DNA of 64,000 bases from Cristatella mucedo. Taxonomy: Eukaryota > Bryozoa > Phylactolaemata > Cristatellidae. Position 1 is the stretch's first letter. Every line of letters begins with the position of its first letter. Under the pieces are notes generated by a model that was not told the origin of the DNA, did no database searches, and saw only the letters and a program-made list of their open reading frames with translations. The position numbers and the translations under genes are program-made. The stretch is from contig WPIO01000016.1 of assembly GCA_009760855.2 (NCBI GenBank), forward strand, positions 6,258,501-6,322,500. The letters run 5' to 3'. Shown here one piece after another: positions 11,600 through 23,907 of the stretch.

Positions 11600-13380
11600 A
11601 CCGATCTCTGGCAGCCTCCACAAGCGAGTTGAAGCGAGTTCGAGGTGTCGTCAGAAATGCAAAACGATGGCAACAAGTGGGACGATTTAATAACCAGCTA
11701 GACGATCTGGACAATGGCCAAGGGATGTGCCACTGAACAAAGGGAAGAGTTTCAGACGAAACTATTTCAGCCAAAACTGTCGTCTCAGCTGCGTAGCTCA
11801 GAGCAGTCGCGTCTCGATCGTATCAGTCACGAGGCATTACCATACGCAAAAGAAGGGAATCTCAGTGCTTCCCGGGAGTCGCCCCCCCCCCCAGCTGAGA
11901 TGGCCTGAAAATTAATTGACCACACAATCTCTGCTATCCGACTCACTTCGGATTAAGAAGTTGGCAAGGGTCGAGCTCACTGACGGGTGTTCACAAGCTG
12001 TCAGACCATGCTGTCTGCTGCCAGAGCTCGCATGACAAGTGTCAACTTAAAGATGAAGCTTTGGAGGGCTACTAGCAATTGCAAATATGGCTAAGCCACA
12101 TTTCATCGAGATGCAGGAACATTATATGGGTACATTTTAGCATGTACTTTAGTGGCCATACGTTTTGCTGCAACCCAGAATTGGTAATTCTCAACAGTTT
12201 TTTTTTGCAAAACATGTTTTTTAGAACTTGCGCATCAAACGAGAACGTAGCAACGGAGACATACTACTCCAGCTACAGATTAAGTGAACTAACAATGCAT
12301 GGATTCTATCCAAGAAAAATGTAAAAATGTGGCTATATAACCCTAAGAAGTATGCAAAACCAGGGTTCAGACACAATTGGGGAAGCAGGCAATATTCCTG
12401 ATCAGTGGCTACCATATAGCAGCTAGTGTACTGGTGTGTGGAACGCATGGTCCTAGATGCTGAGTTTTGAGGCTGATGTGCGTTGACCACCGGAGGCCAT
12501 GCTCCCCGTTTCACTTCCGATGTGCATTTCATAGAACCTTACAATGTTGTAAATATTACAATATTTATTTGAATTTCAGTTTTATGAAAGAATTCAAGTC
12601 AAATAATTAAGGGGCATCTTCACTATCTATTCATACTTTTGCATGTCTCACCTCACCCTTCTCTTCAAGTGTGTTAACTATAGAATTCTGAAAAACTGAA
12701 ATTTTTAAACATCCCTAGGTCGTGCTCATGTGGACAACAAGAAGCTGGGAGTACGGCTTGCGGTAGCCCAATAGTGACATCAGCCTTAAATCTCAGTTAA
12801 CATCGAGAGTGACGAGTTTCTTGTTTTCCACATGCCAGTGCGCAGGTAAATTATAGCTACTGACCAAGAATATTGCCAGCTTCCACAAATGCGTCTGAAA
12901 CTCGGGTTTTGCATAATTTCTAGAGTAAAATGGACACATTTTCAGGCTTGCCTACTCACTTGAGCTTTAGTTTGAGCAGTAGTTCTCCCCTTTGGCATTA
13001 GCCCGACTGGTGGGCACGTTTGACTTCAGTATCGAAAGAAATATCCGAAATTGCCAATTCTGAGGTTCGGCAAAACTTGTGGCCACTGCTGGTGTATTGA
13101 TTTGCTTCTTCAAAGCACGATAGCTCATGCAGAGATGCTTATTTGCAGACATCCGATGCAAAGGGCTGATCAGATAGAGGCCTCCGAGCATCATCACCCC
13201 CATAGAAAATGTTAGCACCGTCACTAACATAAAGTTAATATTATTATTCTCAAATATTTGAGAGCCTCGAAGAGTCCTTGCTATCACTATTTATTCTAAC
13301 GTAACTAGGGGGACCGAGAAGCCAGAACTCAGATCATGAAAAGCAAGCTAGTCTTTACAAAAAAATTGATGGTAGCTTAA
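11600..13380. other. Intronic stretch, nothing recognised
   Basis: Mixed unique-looking DNA. A 106-codon open stretch at 12967-13287 (minus) has no recognisable motif and poor coding character. The unplaced TANGO6 exon could lie in this stretch or further right. Confidence 0.4.
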
Positions 13381-13383
13381 TCT

Positions 13384-13384
<1 letters not shown>

Positions 13385-13420
<36 letters not shown>

Positions 13421-13608
13421 CACTTGATAAAGCGCCCTCAGAGAACTTAATCTCTCTCTAGGCGCTTTACATTTGCTGCAAAGGGAAATGCAATTGAATG
13501 GTGAGTAAAATCATGCTTGATAAACAAACAAAATGAACAACAACATGGTTAGGGTGACGTGCACAGGGTCAGCATGCAAATGTGGTTAGTGGCAGCATGC
13601 ACAGATCT
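13385..13608 (-). mobile_element. LINE-A 3' UTR copy with (ATT)n tail
   Basis: Read on the minus strand: CATGCTGCCACTAACCACAT, the CATGCTGACCCTGTGCA block, GCAGCAAATGTAAAGCGCC, AGAGATTAAGTTCTCTGAGG, TTATCAAGTGC, then (ATT)n. It is a clean 225-bp copy, useful as a reference for the family's 3' end. Confidence 0.85.
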
Positions 13609-13849
13609 TACTAGAGTGGCATCTAAACTTACAACTCTAGGCGTATTGCAAACTTTTCGACGCATATCGGTAAGATGTCACGTGACCCCTGTTGAGTGCA
13701 GACATACAAGAAACGTGCAGGTGGCGTTCTTTGAGGGGGGACTGCACTTTGGTTACATGGCTGATGGGGAAATGTTTTGGGTCTTACTGTAGTAGCCTTC
13801 TTGAGCACCACTTTTGTTCAATAGCATTGCAGAAGCCAGAACCCTAATG

Positions 13850-13990
13850 ACGATATAATATTAACAACAGACTGTTTGTATAGCCCTCTAAGAGAACTAA
13901 ATCTCCACCCAGGCGTATTACAAATCCAAGCAAAAGAATCAATAACCAAGGGTCGGTGAACGCATGATAGCAAGCATCCAAAAGATTTTA
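13850..13990 (-). mobile_element. Old LINE-A 3' end
   Basis: A degraded version of the terminal block: AGCCCTCTAAGAGAACTAAA, then ATCTCC and AGGCGTATTACAAA, next to an ATTAATATTATATC-type tail. Similarity fades toward 14.0 kb. Confidence 0.5.
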
Positions 13991-13999
13991 AGTAGCATG

Positions 14000-15463
14000 C
14001 TTAGGTTAGCATGCTGAAGCAAACATATAGGCAACTACTGTCACCACAATGGTAAGAAATTGAGCTTGGAAAATGCACTGAATCGTGGAGAGGTGAGCAT
14101 ACATAGCAGAATAAATAAAAATACCAGTTCAATGGGGCGAATGTAGAGCTGACCGAGCATATGCGTATCTAGCTAAGACCTAAAGGTTCAAGGTCATCAC
14201 CATAATGACTGCAGACAAAAGCCAGCTCCAGACATTCGGTGAATACGAGCTGACGGCTCAATAAGCAAAAGATATCAATTCAGTGGGAAGCCAGTGCCAT
14301 CAGGCAGCCACCTCACACGATGAAACATCCATGGGAGGTATCCACAGGAGCAAGCTTCTCGGCTAGCAGTGTACAAAGCAGCAACTGCTATGTGTGTCTC
14401 TGGCAGATCAAGATACTTGAATGATTCCACCCACCTCCCCCCACCTGCATGGACTGAGGCCACAATATAGGAGGGCTAGAGCTACGGACCTACAATCTTA
14501 GTAGCCACTTTCTTGACTGCAAAGTTGATCGCAAAGCCTTAAACTGTCCGGCACTCACATATGAATAGGCACTGATCGAACGTATAATCCAAGGATATAT
14601 GTGGACACGAGCGCGAGTTGAACCCTTAGAAGCAGCTGCTACAACTCGTGTTGCACTGGCTGCACAGGTTTATATTTCAAATTCGGGCACAAGTGTGCCA
14701 CACGTGGGTTCACACGAGTGCGAAAGCACGAGCATACTCAAACGTGCGGGCGAACACGCACACACATACGCTCTCACACACGCACAGCACATGCACATGC
14801 AGATATACCCGGCCATATTCAAGAATGAAATATAATCAAGAAAATTATGCCTATCTTCCAACCCCAGAGCAGCGGGCACCCTTGCAGAATGTGGACATCC
14901 ATTAAACTCTCCGACTCGCCAAAACCGCCAAGGTCTCTCTGCGCAGAACCTGACGGACAATAGATCGCACAATTTCAGAGAGATCGACAGAGGGCTACGG
15001 CGAGAAATTGCAAGGACGTCGAGGCAAACAGGTGGCTTTTTCAGTCACGAAAACATGTGAGGCACTTAACTACCTGAAGTGCTGCACAGGCCAGTGCAAC
15101 GAACATGGCGAGACGTTCTTTCGATCACAAGGCCATGTTGGTTCATCATCTTCTTTTTTAAACAGCAGAAGCTGAATGCCATTTTCCCTAGACAGCCTCG
15201 CAGGAGTCGGAGAGCGTACCGACACTGGAGGGCGGGCGAGCGGCTCCAAGGAAACACGCAGCCACGAGACGGCTCTTGGGCGTGCACCGACCCACGCTCT
15301 GCACACACGCGTAAGCGATCGATGGTGACAGGCAGAGTAGAAAGTCTGCCAGACCTAACCCACATCCTGCCCTGCTGTGCTACACCGCGGACGAAAACGT
15401 CAAGGAAGAATACCAAACGATCAGCTGCCCCCTCCTTCCCGGCTCGCGATCACTTTTGACAGC

Positions 15464-15495
<32 letters not shown>

Positions 15496-15655
15496 TGCCA
15501 GCCTCTTTCACTAGGCTAAGAGTGAGTCATCCCTGACGAATGCTGCGATGTCGCGATTAACTCGATACAACGACAGAACAGACCACCGAGCCAGCTGAGC
15601 TTCGAGCAGCAGCCGCAGCCACCGCCACCTCCGCAGCTCGGCTGATCGAATGGCA
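14000..15655. other. Intronic stretch, mostly unassigned; short CAG run
   Basis: No supportable exon. A short CA/CAG-rich patch lies at 14745-14800 and a (CAG)n run of about 10 units at 15463-15494. An open frame of about 115 codons at 15066-15416 (minus) has no recognisable motif. Confidence 0.4.
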
Positions 15656-15660
15656 AATAG

Positions 15661-15957
15661 CGCAAAATTTAAAAAATTTAAAAACACACCTATTTAGCAC
15701 AGCATTTAGTGGGTCCCTGTGATTCGTCCTTGATGTGCTTATGCGTGCTGACACTGTGCATGCTGCCACTAACCACATTTGCATGCTGACCCTGTGCATG
15801 TCACCCCTAACCATATTATTCATTTCGTTTGTTTTTCAAGCATGATTTTACTTACCATTCAATTGCATTTCACTTTACAGCAAATGTAAAGCGCCTAGAG
15901 AGAGATCAAGTTCTCTGAGGGCACTTTATCAAGTGAATTATTATTATTATTATTAAA
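15661..15957 (+). mobile_element. LINE-A 3' end with (ATT)n tail
   Basis: It begins in the last codons of the LINE-A ORF (TTTAAAAACACACCTATTTA), then the full 3' UTR and the terminal hairpin block with AGATCAAGTTCTCTGAGGGC. It ends in five ATT units. Confidence 0.85.
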
Positions 15958-16440
15958 ATAACATGCTCTCGTTTGAAGCGCAGCCGAATCGTGCGCTGAA
16001 TCGTGCGACCGCGATCAATCCGTCACCTTGAAAAGGTTGTCGATGGATTTCTCGATGACTGGAGCCGGAGTTCCAAACGCTTCGCCGGCAAGCACATCCG
16101 CTCGATCAGCGGTGTCACGCTTCAGAGCACCTCACAACGGGGCAAGCACGAACGGGGTGACAGGAAAGCGAGAGCCAAACGCTAAGAGCTGGCGCCAAAG
16201 ACCCAAGACCTCGTCGGCACCGCCACAAGTAGAGCAGCGAGAAAAAAGGCTCCCGGAAGGAGCCTCGGGCGCTCTGGGGGCGCACGCTCTAGCGCTGCTG
16301 CGCAGTCCCTGGTCGGTGGATAGATGGTGGATAGATAGATGGATAGATATCCTTCCTCCTCAGGGCAGCAAGCCTCAGCAAGACCTCGACGTGCGCCGGC
16401 AGCCACGAGCGTCTCCGCTGCCGACGTCGCCGCCTAGTAC

Positions 16441-16606
16441 CTGCTTCGACGAAGGAGGCTGCACCGAGCGGGCCGGCGAGGATGCTCCACATGTGCGCCT
16501 TCATCTCGGGCAGGTGACGCCGAGCCATCGCATTCACGATGCTGCAGGCGACCCTGCTGTACGGCTCGGCACTCACCGGGTCATCGCTGGCCAGCAAGCT
16601 CATGAT
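16441..16606 (-). CDS. TANGO6: TANGO6 exon (55 codons + 1 nt)
   Basis: The acceptor CATCCAG (AG at 16608-16607) follows a pyrimidine-rich tract, and the donor is CAG|GTACTA at 16440. It encodes PYSRVACSIVNAMARRHLPE and later MWSILAGPLGA, matching human [20 protein letters not shown] and LLQPVLAPLH. Its phase-0 start matches the exon at 21315-21539. An internal GTGAGT lies inside the coding block, but the homology continues through it, so I treat it as unused. Confidence 0.8.
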
Positions 16607-16609
16607 CTG

Positions 16610-18025
16610 GATGAGGCAAGTAAAATAGGAAAAAACATGCCGCTGGATTACACGAAGGCACGCCCGGACACGCCTGCAGCCGAGCATGACTGTAGGTCGA
16701 GCAGTCGAGCACACCGGCAAAGAGAGAGGGAGATAGAAGGCCGTAAGCAGCAAGAAGACTGGGAGGGGTGTCGGCGCGAGAAGTGTAGAAGTGTCGACCG
16801 CAAGCGGTCGACAGTTATAATTTCACTGACCTTGCACTGAGCTTGAATGGAGCAATCAATACTGTGCAACCCAGCCTCCTCCACTCAGCCCCTGCCCTGC
16901 CCGATCAGGTGTCTCCGATCATAGCAGAAACCAAAGGGCGTCGCTTCAGAACCATTCAGGTAAGCAGACGCCACCGCAGCCGCCACTGCGCCTCCACTAC
17001 AGGCTTACGAGGCTGCAGCCAGCTAGCTACCTGCACGTTAGGCATTACCTTGATCTTGGCAAGAATGAGTCGGTTCTCCTGGGCTCTCTCTGTCTGGATT
17101 TCGATATTCAGTTTCAGCTTGAACTTTCTAACTCCTTTATAGATATCTCCCTTCCCTAATCCTATGCTCATTTGCAGCTTACTGGAACAGTACTGGCAAT
17201 TAATTGAGCTTCGGTGGCACGATTGACCTTCTCCAAGCGTCAACGCGGTCTCGGCAGAGGTCCTGCACTTGTCCGGCCACTAGCAGACGCTACCACCCTG
17301 TCGGCCCAGAATGCGCACGATTCGGACTAGCTTTTCGCAAGAAGCTTGGCTGGTCCAGCACAATTTGAGCTTCAAACTGAGAGTGCTGTCGCATAATTAC
17401 GACTGGATGCCAGTTCAATGGCTGCTACAGCTCAATGGCAACAAAGCCGGTACGCGTGCCATAGCCGGCTTTACACGAGTGCTGTAACTCAAAATGCAAA
17501 CCACGTGAGCCGCCTTATTAAACATCGATGCTGTCGAATGCAAAGCAGCTTGACTATCACATTCATTTACTGCGATGTGTTGTTAGCAGCAGCAGTAGGC
17601 TACCGGCAGTTGTGCTCCACACTTTGGCCAATGAATGTACAAGGATTCGGAAAGATGAACACTCCGATTGGATGCATTAGTATGCAACTGCTTTGATAGC
17701 AAACCTTGCATGACGGCTTTACAGTCTCGCACCCACGAGACTTTTCGTCACGGACTGGCTACAGCAAATGTGCGTCATACGGGCACAGAGCAAACGTGGC
17801 ATGCCCCCCCCCCAGGAACTTGTAACTTGACCAAACAACTCTGCTATCAGTAGCACATTCTCAGGTTAATCACAGCTGCAATGTTGCACTCACAGCAGCA
17901 GTGCTGCACTCACAGCAGTGGGGGGAAGCAGACTGGTATTACCGTCGCCACAACGGAGTTCTCCAAAGCCCTCTGATAGGCACTTGAAGATTGACTCTTG
18001 TTCCTTCAATTCTTCTCACGAACTG
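16610..18025. other. TANGO6 intron, nothing recognised
   Basis: Unique-looking sequence. No coding block, SINE head or LINE tail was recognised. Confidence 0.4.
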
Positions 18026-18035
18026 TACAATTCGA

Positions 18036-18039
<4 letters not shown>

Positions 18040-18097
<58 letters not shown>

Positions 18098-18128
18098 CCC
18101 AACCCGGTCTCTCTTTCTCTCTCTCTTT
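18040..18128. repeat. (CT)n polypyrimidine tract
   Basis: About 55 bp of pure CT, then a C run and further CT-rich sequence. Confidence 0.95.
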
Positions 18129-18906
18129 TAAACCCCCTCTTCCCCTTCCCCTTTCTCTCTAACTCCACTTCTCACTACCTCCATTTTCCCTCCCTCTCTA
18201 CATGGCTGGCAAGCCAAGTGTTGTGCTATCAGCATGTACAAGAAAGCGAAAAAGCAATCAGCCCTACTGACCTGCAAGCACGGCAAGTTTCGGCTGCAGG
18301 CAAGCAACACATCACGTGTGACCAGTGACACACTAGCTTGGGCAGCCCTTCAGATAGCAGGTGTTACAGTAGGCAATAAAAAACCCGACTTCACAAGAGC
18401 AAAACAATTTAAAAATCAACGATCCGCAAGATTCAGAGTCAACGATCAGCATGCGAGAATAACGGATTACAATAACCTTAGCATAGTGCAATGCTGCTCT
18501 ACTTTTATAAAGCAGCAGCAATAGAAAGGGTAGGATTTACCGTATTTTAAGTGTATAGCCCTTCTTTCTTTCCCAAAATTTGGGGTCATATAATAGAGAG
18601 GACTTACATCTCAGAGGTTACTTTTATGCTCTAATATTGCGCTAAACTACGTACCTGCTTTGAATGCATTTCCGGTATTTGAATGCATTTGGGGCATTTC
18701 AAATGCAACGACAGAAATGCAATGCAACTAATGGACAGAAAACAGAAAATGAGTCTATGAAGAGAGTGACGACGACGACAGTGATGATAACAGAGTCTCC
18801 ACCGAATTTGAAGCCTATGATATGAATGAGGAAGATGGAGGACTATCCTCTGCATCTCATTCCAGACCATTCCAGATGCAGAGGATAGTAATAGTGACAT
18901 GAGTAA

Positions 18907-19985
18907 AAATAATAATAATAACGCACTTGATAAAGCACCCTCAGAGAACTCAATCTCTTTCTAGGCGCTTGATTGAATGTGAATAATATCCTGCTTGATA
19001 AACAACATGAATAATATGGTTAGGGGTGACATGCACAGGGTCAGCAAGCGAATGTGGTTAGTGGCAGCATGCACAGTGTCAGCACGCATAAGCACATCAA
19101 GGACGAATCACAGGGACCCACTAAATGCTGTCCTAAATAGGTGTGTTTTCAGGTTCCTTTTAAATGTGGTCAGGTCGGGGGATGTTCTGACGCAAGTCGG
19201 GAGGGAGTTCCAGGCTTTGGGAGCATACGAACTAAATGCACGGTCTCCAAAGGATTTAAGGTTTGTACGAGGTATTTCTAGACTGTTGGATTCCAGAAAG
19301 CGGGTGGTACGATGCTTGGCCTGATGGGGTAGTATATCTGAAAGATAGGCTGGAGCCATAGAATGAAGGGACCTAAAAGTGAGCGACAAAACCTTGAAGT
19401 CAATCCGTTGCTTGACTGGTAGCCAGTGCAGGTCGGCGAGAAGTGGTGTGATGTGGCAACTTCGATGCTCACGACAAACAAGCCTAGCTGCAGAGTCTTG
19501 CACCAGCTGCAATCGCCTGATCGCACATGCCAGTAGGCCAGCTAGCAGTGAGTTGCAGAAGTCAAGACGGGATGTCACAAATGCATGGACCAACTTAGGC
19601 ATGGCGTCCTTATCTAAACAAGCCCGAATTTTAGCACCGTTATGTAGCTGAAAGTAGGCAGACTTAATCGTGGACCTGATGTGGTCGTCTAATGAAAGGT
19701 CATTTTGGAACATGACACCTAGATTTCATGCAGATTCAACAGGAGATATGTTGGCAGAGCCAATTTTGAGCGGCAGCCTTTCTAATTTCTGAATCACACT
19801 GGGCTTTCCCATTGATGGTAAGTTAGTTTTGTAATGGTTTAGGTTTAGAAAATTTGCTGCCATCCACGTTCGGATGTCATCAATACATGCAGCAAGTGAG
19901 TTGAGAGAATTCGAGGTGCCCGAAAGCTGGGAGGGCTCAAAGCACAGGTACAACTGGGTGATTATTATGAGTCTTGATATTGTTC
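18907..19985 (-). mobile_element. LINE-A copy, 5'-truncated, longest in the window
   Basis: On the minus strand the order is the end of the RT-associated region (DIRTWMAANFLNLN at about 19.85 kb), the C-terminal domain, a 3' UTR, the terminal hairpin block and an (ATT)n-type tail at 18907. About 1.08 kb. It is the best template for the family and lies within a TANGO6 intron, in the same orientation as the gene. Confidence 0.85.
19108..19713 (-). pseudogene. LINE-A ORF2 C-terminal fragment (L2/CR1-like)
   Basis: About 200 uninterrupted codons encode the post-RT C-terminal region of an L2/CR1-group non-LTR retrotransposon. Landmarks are LVHAFVTSRLDFCNSLLAGL, ITPLLADLHWLPVKQRIDFK, the FGDRAFSSYAPKAWNSLP block and FKRNLKTHLFR before the stop. 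These are the standard signatures of that region in vertebrate and invertebrate L2/CR1 elements. RT catalytic motifs are absent because the copy is truncated. The region upstream (19726-19953) continues the element in a shifted frame. The open frame suggests a fairly recent insertion. Confidence 0.85.
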
Positions 19986-19999
19986 ACTTCATTTAGCTA

Positions 20000-21030
20000 T
20001 TGAATGAGAATACTTTTTTCCCCAACAATCGGTTCAAAAATTGAGGGACTTATACACAATCAAACATGGTAGCTGTCAGTAGCAGTAGGAGGTCAGCAGA
20101 GGAGGCAGCAGTGGCACTGACACACTGACGGAGCAAACAGAGCAAACAGTCTTTCGTTCACTCTGCTCAGAGGCCTGCATGTGGCTTTCACGTGCGAGCT
20201 TGACTTCTAAATGACGCATGGAGATTGATACATTCGCGGCAATATCGATTCCCATGTGCTTTGCGCACCTAGTTCTGCAACGTCACTGAGTGCTACTAAC
20301 CACGGGTCCTTATGACCAGCGGCCCCAAGTGTCTTCCTGTGTGCCTCTGTGCTAGGCTAAGCATACCTAAGAATGCCTAAGCATGACGAGTTATTTGTCG
20401 TTGACTCTTGGGGATTGCTTCTCTTGCAGCTAGTTGTAAAAAATGCACAGAGATACTGGATTCTCTCAACATATGCCAGAAAAACATTACTATTACTATA
20501 GATGCATGGTGAGTAAATTGTAGTGCACACGAGGACGCACAAAATGTGAAAAACCTAGAGCTTTAAGCGTGAAAGAACGTCCCACACACAAGATGAAGAC
20601 AAACATGACTCGATACACTTTGGCAAACGGATAGAGCATCACACACACTTGCAGGCTGTAGGTCAATATCAATGTGCCCGGCTTTCTGTAGACAAATAGA
20701 TCCTTCTAGACTGTACACTCCCACATGCCAAACACGGTGGTCTGCAAAATATTAAAAAGCATCGTCACCAGTTGCTAGTAGTTTCCACCTGACTAGCAAC
20801 AGTGCGGAAGCAATCTTTTAGCTCGGCAATGTGAGGAGCCAGGTCGCACTCCAGAAGAAGAATAAGCAGAAGAAGCAGCCAGAATCAGAAGCAGGATCCA
20901 GCAGAAGCCAAAAATCGCCTGTGTATTTGTATCGTCTGTTTTTCTTTGAAGTTACCACTTCTCACCGACTTACAATGGCTTCCTATCTAGCATCGTATTT
21001 ATTACAACGTTCTGCCACTCCCTTTTAGAA
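20000..21030. other. TANGO6 intron, nothing recognised
   Basis: No supportable gene or repeat apart from the edges of neighbouring LINE copies. Confidence 0.4.
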
Positions 21031-21039
21031 ACCTTAATG

Positions 21040-21160
21040 TTTGTATGTCATAACTAACCAATAACATCATTCCTTTCCAGATATACATATAGTGACCAGA
21101 AAAAGATTTAGTTCTCTTAGGGTGCTATATAGAAAAATTTGATTGTTATTGTTATTTTTC
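21040..21160 (+). mobile_element. LINE-A-like 3' end, divergent
   Basis: AAAAAGATTTAGTTCTCTTA followed by GGGTGCTATATAGAAA and a TTGTTATT tail is the terminal block of the LINE-A type, with several substitutions. Confidence 0.55.
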
Positions 21161-21314
21161 TATATCCATTTCTGTTTTCTAAAGAGCAAACTCAAGTTAC
21201 CTTTAAACTATTGAGAAATTCATGTCCGGTCGTTGCTTCGCTTCGAGGATACCGGTTTTGAACAGGCCAGCCTAAGCAGCGCAGATGGCGCGCGCCCATA
21301 CGAACGTGGCTGAC

Positions 21315-21539
21315 CTGAGGTGCAATTAGCCCGTAGTAATCGTCCGGCTTTGACGAGGACGGGCACGTGGCAATGACGCGTCCGGCTGCGTCGCACTGTT
21401 GCCAGCTCTGGTTGCCGTCGAGCAGCATGCCGGCCACGACGTTGCGCACGCCGTCGGCCCCACGGAGCACGCCCGTGAGCAGCTCGCCGCAGGCTCGCTC
21501 CAGCCAGTCCGGCCTCCGAGGAGGAGCCATAGCTCGAGC
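21315..21539 (-). CDS. TANGO6: TANGO6 exon (75 codons)
   Basis: The acceptor GTGGCAG (AG at 21541-21540) and donor CAG|GTCAGC at 21314 give exactly 75 codons, phase 0/0. It encodes WLERACGELLTGVLRGADGV, comparable to human RRLCGQLLSERLMRPSGV, then RNVVAGMLLDG, then WQQCDAAGRVIATCPSSSKP followed by DDYYGLIAPQ. The last part corresponds to human WKKCDLIAKILASCP and ENYYRDICPQ. This is the strongest single match that identifies the gene. TANGO6 is a helical-repeat (HEAT/ARM-like) protein required for secretory-pathway/Golgi organisation; its molecular activity is not well defined. Confidence 0.85.
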
Positions 21540-21904
21540 CTGCCACGGCAAAAGGAGGCAGACGCCCTTGCGAAAAGCAGCCGATGAGCAAAGCCGGCAG
21601 TGACCAGGAAAGCGGCGGGGAAGCAGGAAGCGAGCGAGCCGGCAGTGACTGAAGCCTTGCTCGTCATCGCCGAGCCACTTTTTCAAGTGCAGCAAAAAAG
21701 GGACGGGCGCTCACAAAGCCCCGACAAGCGCTTGACGTTCGCCAGGCGCCACGGTGCAACGAGCGGCCACATTTTTTTTTTACAGGGTCCAACTTATGCA
21801 TGCAAGCTGCACAGCTTCCGTTTGACGCTCGCGATGCTCTTTGAAGATCTAATAAGGCTTTTGTCTTGCTAGTTTCATAGGTGGTCATACAAAGTGGAAT
21901 CGTG

Positions 21905-21985
21905 TAATAATGGTAATAACACTTTTGCACAGCACCTTCAGAGAACTAAATCTCTTTCCAGGCACTTTTACATTAAAAATATACT
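21905..21985 (-). mobile_element. LINE-A 3' end fragment
   Basis: On the minus strand: AAAAGTGCCTGGAAAGAGAT, TTAGTTCTCTGAAGGTGC, then ATTACCATTATTA. Only the terminal 80 bp are recognisable. Confidence 0.65.
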
Positions 21986-22024
21986 TGCTGATTCCACTTC
22001 TCCTCTTTTGTGTAACGGCAGAGG

Positions 22025-22145
22025 AGCCTTGAACGCTATCACCACCGCTTTCAGCGGCAATTAAGGATCGCCCACACAGCAGCAGGATACGAACCCCACG
22101 ACCTCGAGAACGAGGTCGTGAAGAGCAACCGCCTTACCTACATAT
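22025..22145 (-). mobile_element. SINE-B copy
   Basis: On the minus strand: GGTAAGGCGGTTGCTCTTCA (A-box region), ACGACCTCG, GTGGGGTTCGTATCCTGCT (B-box), GTGGGCGATCCTTAATTGCC, then CGGTGGTGATAGCG. The same order occurs at 37.23, 47.81 and 60.15 kb, which defines the family. Confidence 0.7.
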
Positions 22146-22174
22146 GCTGCAAAAGAAGCACGTCAACGTAGGTA

Positions 22175-23110
22175 GGGATGCCATGCACAGTGTCAGCACG
22201 CATATGCATACAAAAAACCAATTCACAAGGATCCAGAGAATGCTGTGACCAACAGTGGCAATTTTAGTTTATTTTAAATGCCATCAAGTCAGGAGATTTC
22301 GTGACGTCAGTCTCGAGTGAGTAGCAGGTTTTGGGAGTTGAGGTTGGTTCGGGGTATAGCTCAACGATTTGATTCAGAAAAGCAGGTGGAAATAATAATA
22401 ATAATAATACATTAGTGTAGCGCCCTCCGAAAACTAAACCTCTTTCTGGGCACTTTACATTTGCTAAAACAGAAGCATTATCGGTTAATGGTAGCATGCT
22501 CACTGACAACAAGCACAACATGGTTAGAGATGGCGTGCACATGAGCAACAGGCTTTGGGAGTACGTGAACTAAAGGCATGGTCTCCATAGGATTTGAGAT
22601 TGGTTCGAGGCGAAGCTACACGACTTGGGTGAGAAGAGCGGGCGGCACGATGCCTCGCCTGATTGGGACAGTTCTATTAGATAGGCAAGAGAATGAAGGG
22701 ACCTAAAAGTGAGAAAAGTGAGTGACAGAACCTCGAAGTGTCAATATATTACTTGACTGGGAGCCAGTGCAGGTCGGCTAGAAGCTGTGTGCTGTGGCAA
22801 TTGCAATGCTCACGACAGACAAGCCTGGTGAGTTTTGCTGCAGAGTTTTGCATAAACAGTAAGCGCTTGATTGCACAGGCAGCAAGACCTGCGAGGGGAA
22901 AGCTGCATGAGTCTGGACAGAACGTCACGAAAATGATGCATGGACCAGCTTGTATGTGTGGTTTCCCTGTCTAAGCAGGCCTGATTCTTTTCAATTGTAA
23001 ATAGCTGAGAGTAGGCAGACTTGACTTTGGAGATGATGCGGCCGGCCAGTGAAAGGTCACTTAGGAAAGGGAAACCCTGATTAATTTAATGCAACGGCTG
23101 TTTCACAAGA
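22175..23110 (-). mobile_element. Two decayed LINE-A copies
   Basis: From 22389 an (ATT)n tail is followed (minus strand) by the terminal hairpin block and a degenerate C-terminal coding region up to about 23.1 kb. Recognisable residues include the CREHCNCHST-type remnant and the NSLP-proximal region, with many stops and frameshifts. At 22175-22345 a second fragment of UTR plus ORF end lies head-to-tail with it. Both are in a TANGO6 intron. Confidence 0.65.
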
Positions 23111-23472
23111 CAGATTCACGTGGTCAAACTTTTTTGTGACCATAGTCACACCCATTTTGCTCTTATGCTCACGGTGCTACGATCTGAGCCAGATGCCTAC
23201 CAGATGATCGATGCCTACGATGATCTTGATGAAGTTGGAGAGATGGCCATAAAAACGTCGGAGCACGTAACTGCAGCACGTAGCCTGCCTGGTAGCCATA
23301 GCTTTTGGCAAAGCCGCACGGCGGCACTGCATTAGAAACACATACTGCCAGGAAGTAAGTCATCAGAATATGCTCGGCTAAGGACATGCCCAAACAAGCT
23401 GCTGCTAATCAGTTGACCAAGACCTGGCACCGGTTAGATTTAAACGAAAAATGACCGGCACCGGCAGCAGCC

Positions 23473-23570
23473 TATACCAAAAGCTGCCGAACGCCTATAT
23501 ACGGAAAGCTGCAGAATGCCTATACACCGGAAGCTGCTGAATGCCTATACACCGGAAGCTGCTGAACGAG
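23473..23570. repeat. 25-bp minisatellite
   Basis: Three to four tandem units of CTATACACCGGAAGCTGCTG plus AATGC/AACGC. The first unit is more diverged. Confidence 0.85.
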
Positions 23571-23907
23571 AGCCCCACCCACACCCCATCGTCAAAAGGC
23601 GAGTTGGCCAAGAACTTCCGGGTCAAGCGACGGCACTTGCAACTTACGCAGCTGTTACCCAAAATAATGTTACAGCTGCACTGTAACAGTGTCTGCACAA
23701 AAGTCCTAGGCCGAAGACTCAGCGCTCACACCTAGTACCTGCTAGTGCTAGTCCTCACCACACTTGACAAATGCCGGCCTTGAAGTCGGAGCCTTAAAGC
23801 GAGGCTACCGAGTCGCAGACGCAGCGAAGCAGAAGACTACGACAGCAGCAGCAGCACGACAGCAATGACACGAGCCTGGCGATGACCTTATCCTTATAAT
23901 TAGTAAT

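Noticed and set aside
15066-15416. Minus-strand ORF of 116 codons as the missing TANGO6 exon
   Set aside because: Contains no expected motif. An alternative 47-nt micro-exon ending at a CAG|GTAGTT site there has the right phase, but it lacks a pyrimidine tract and is too short to support.
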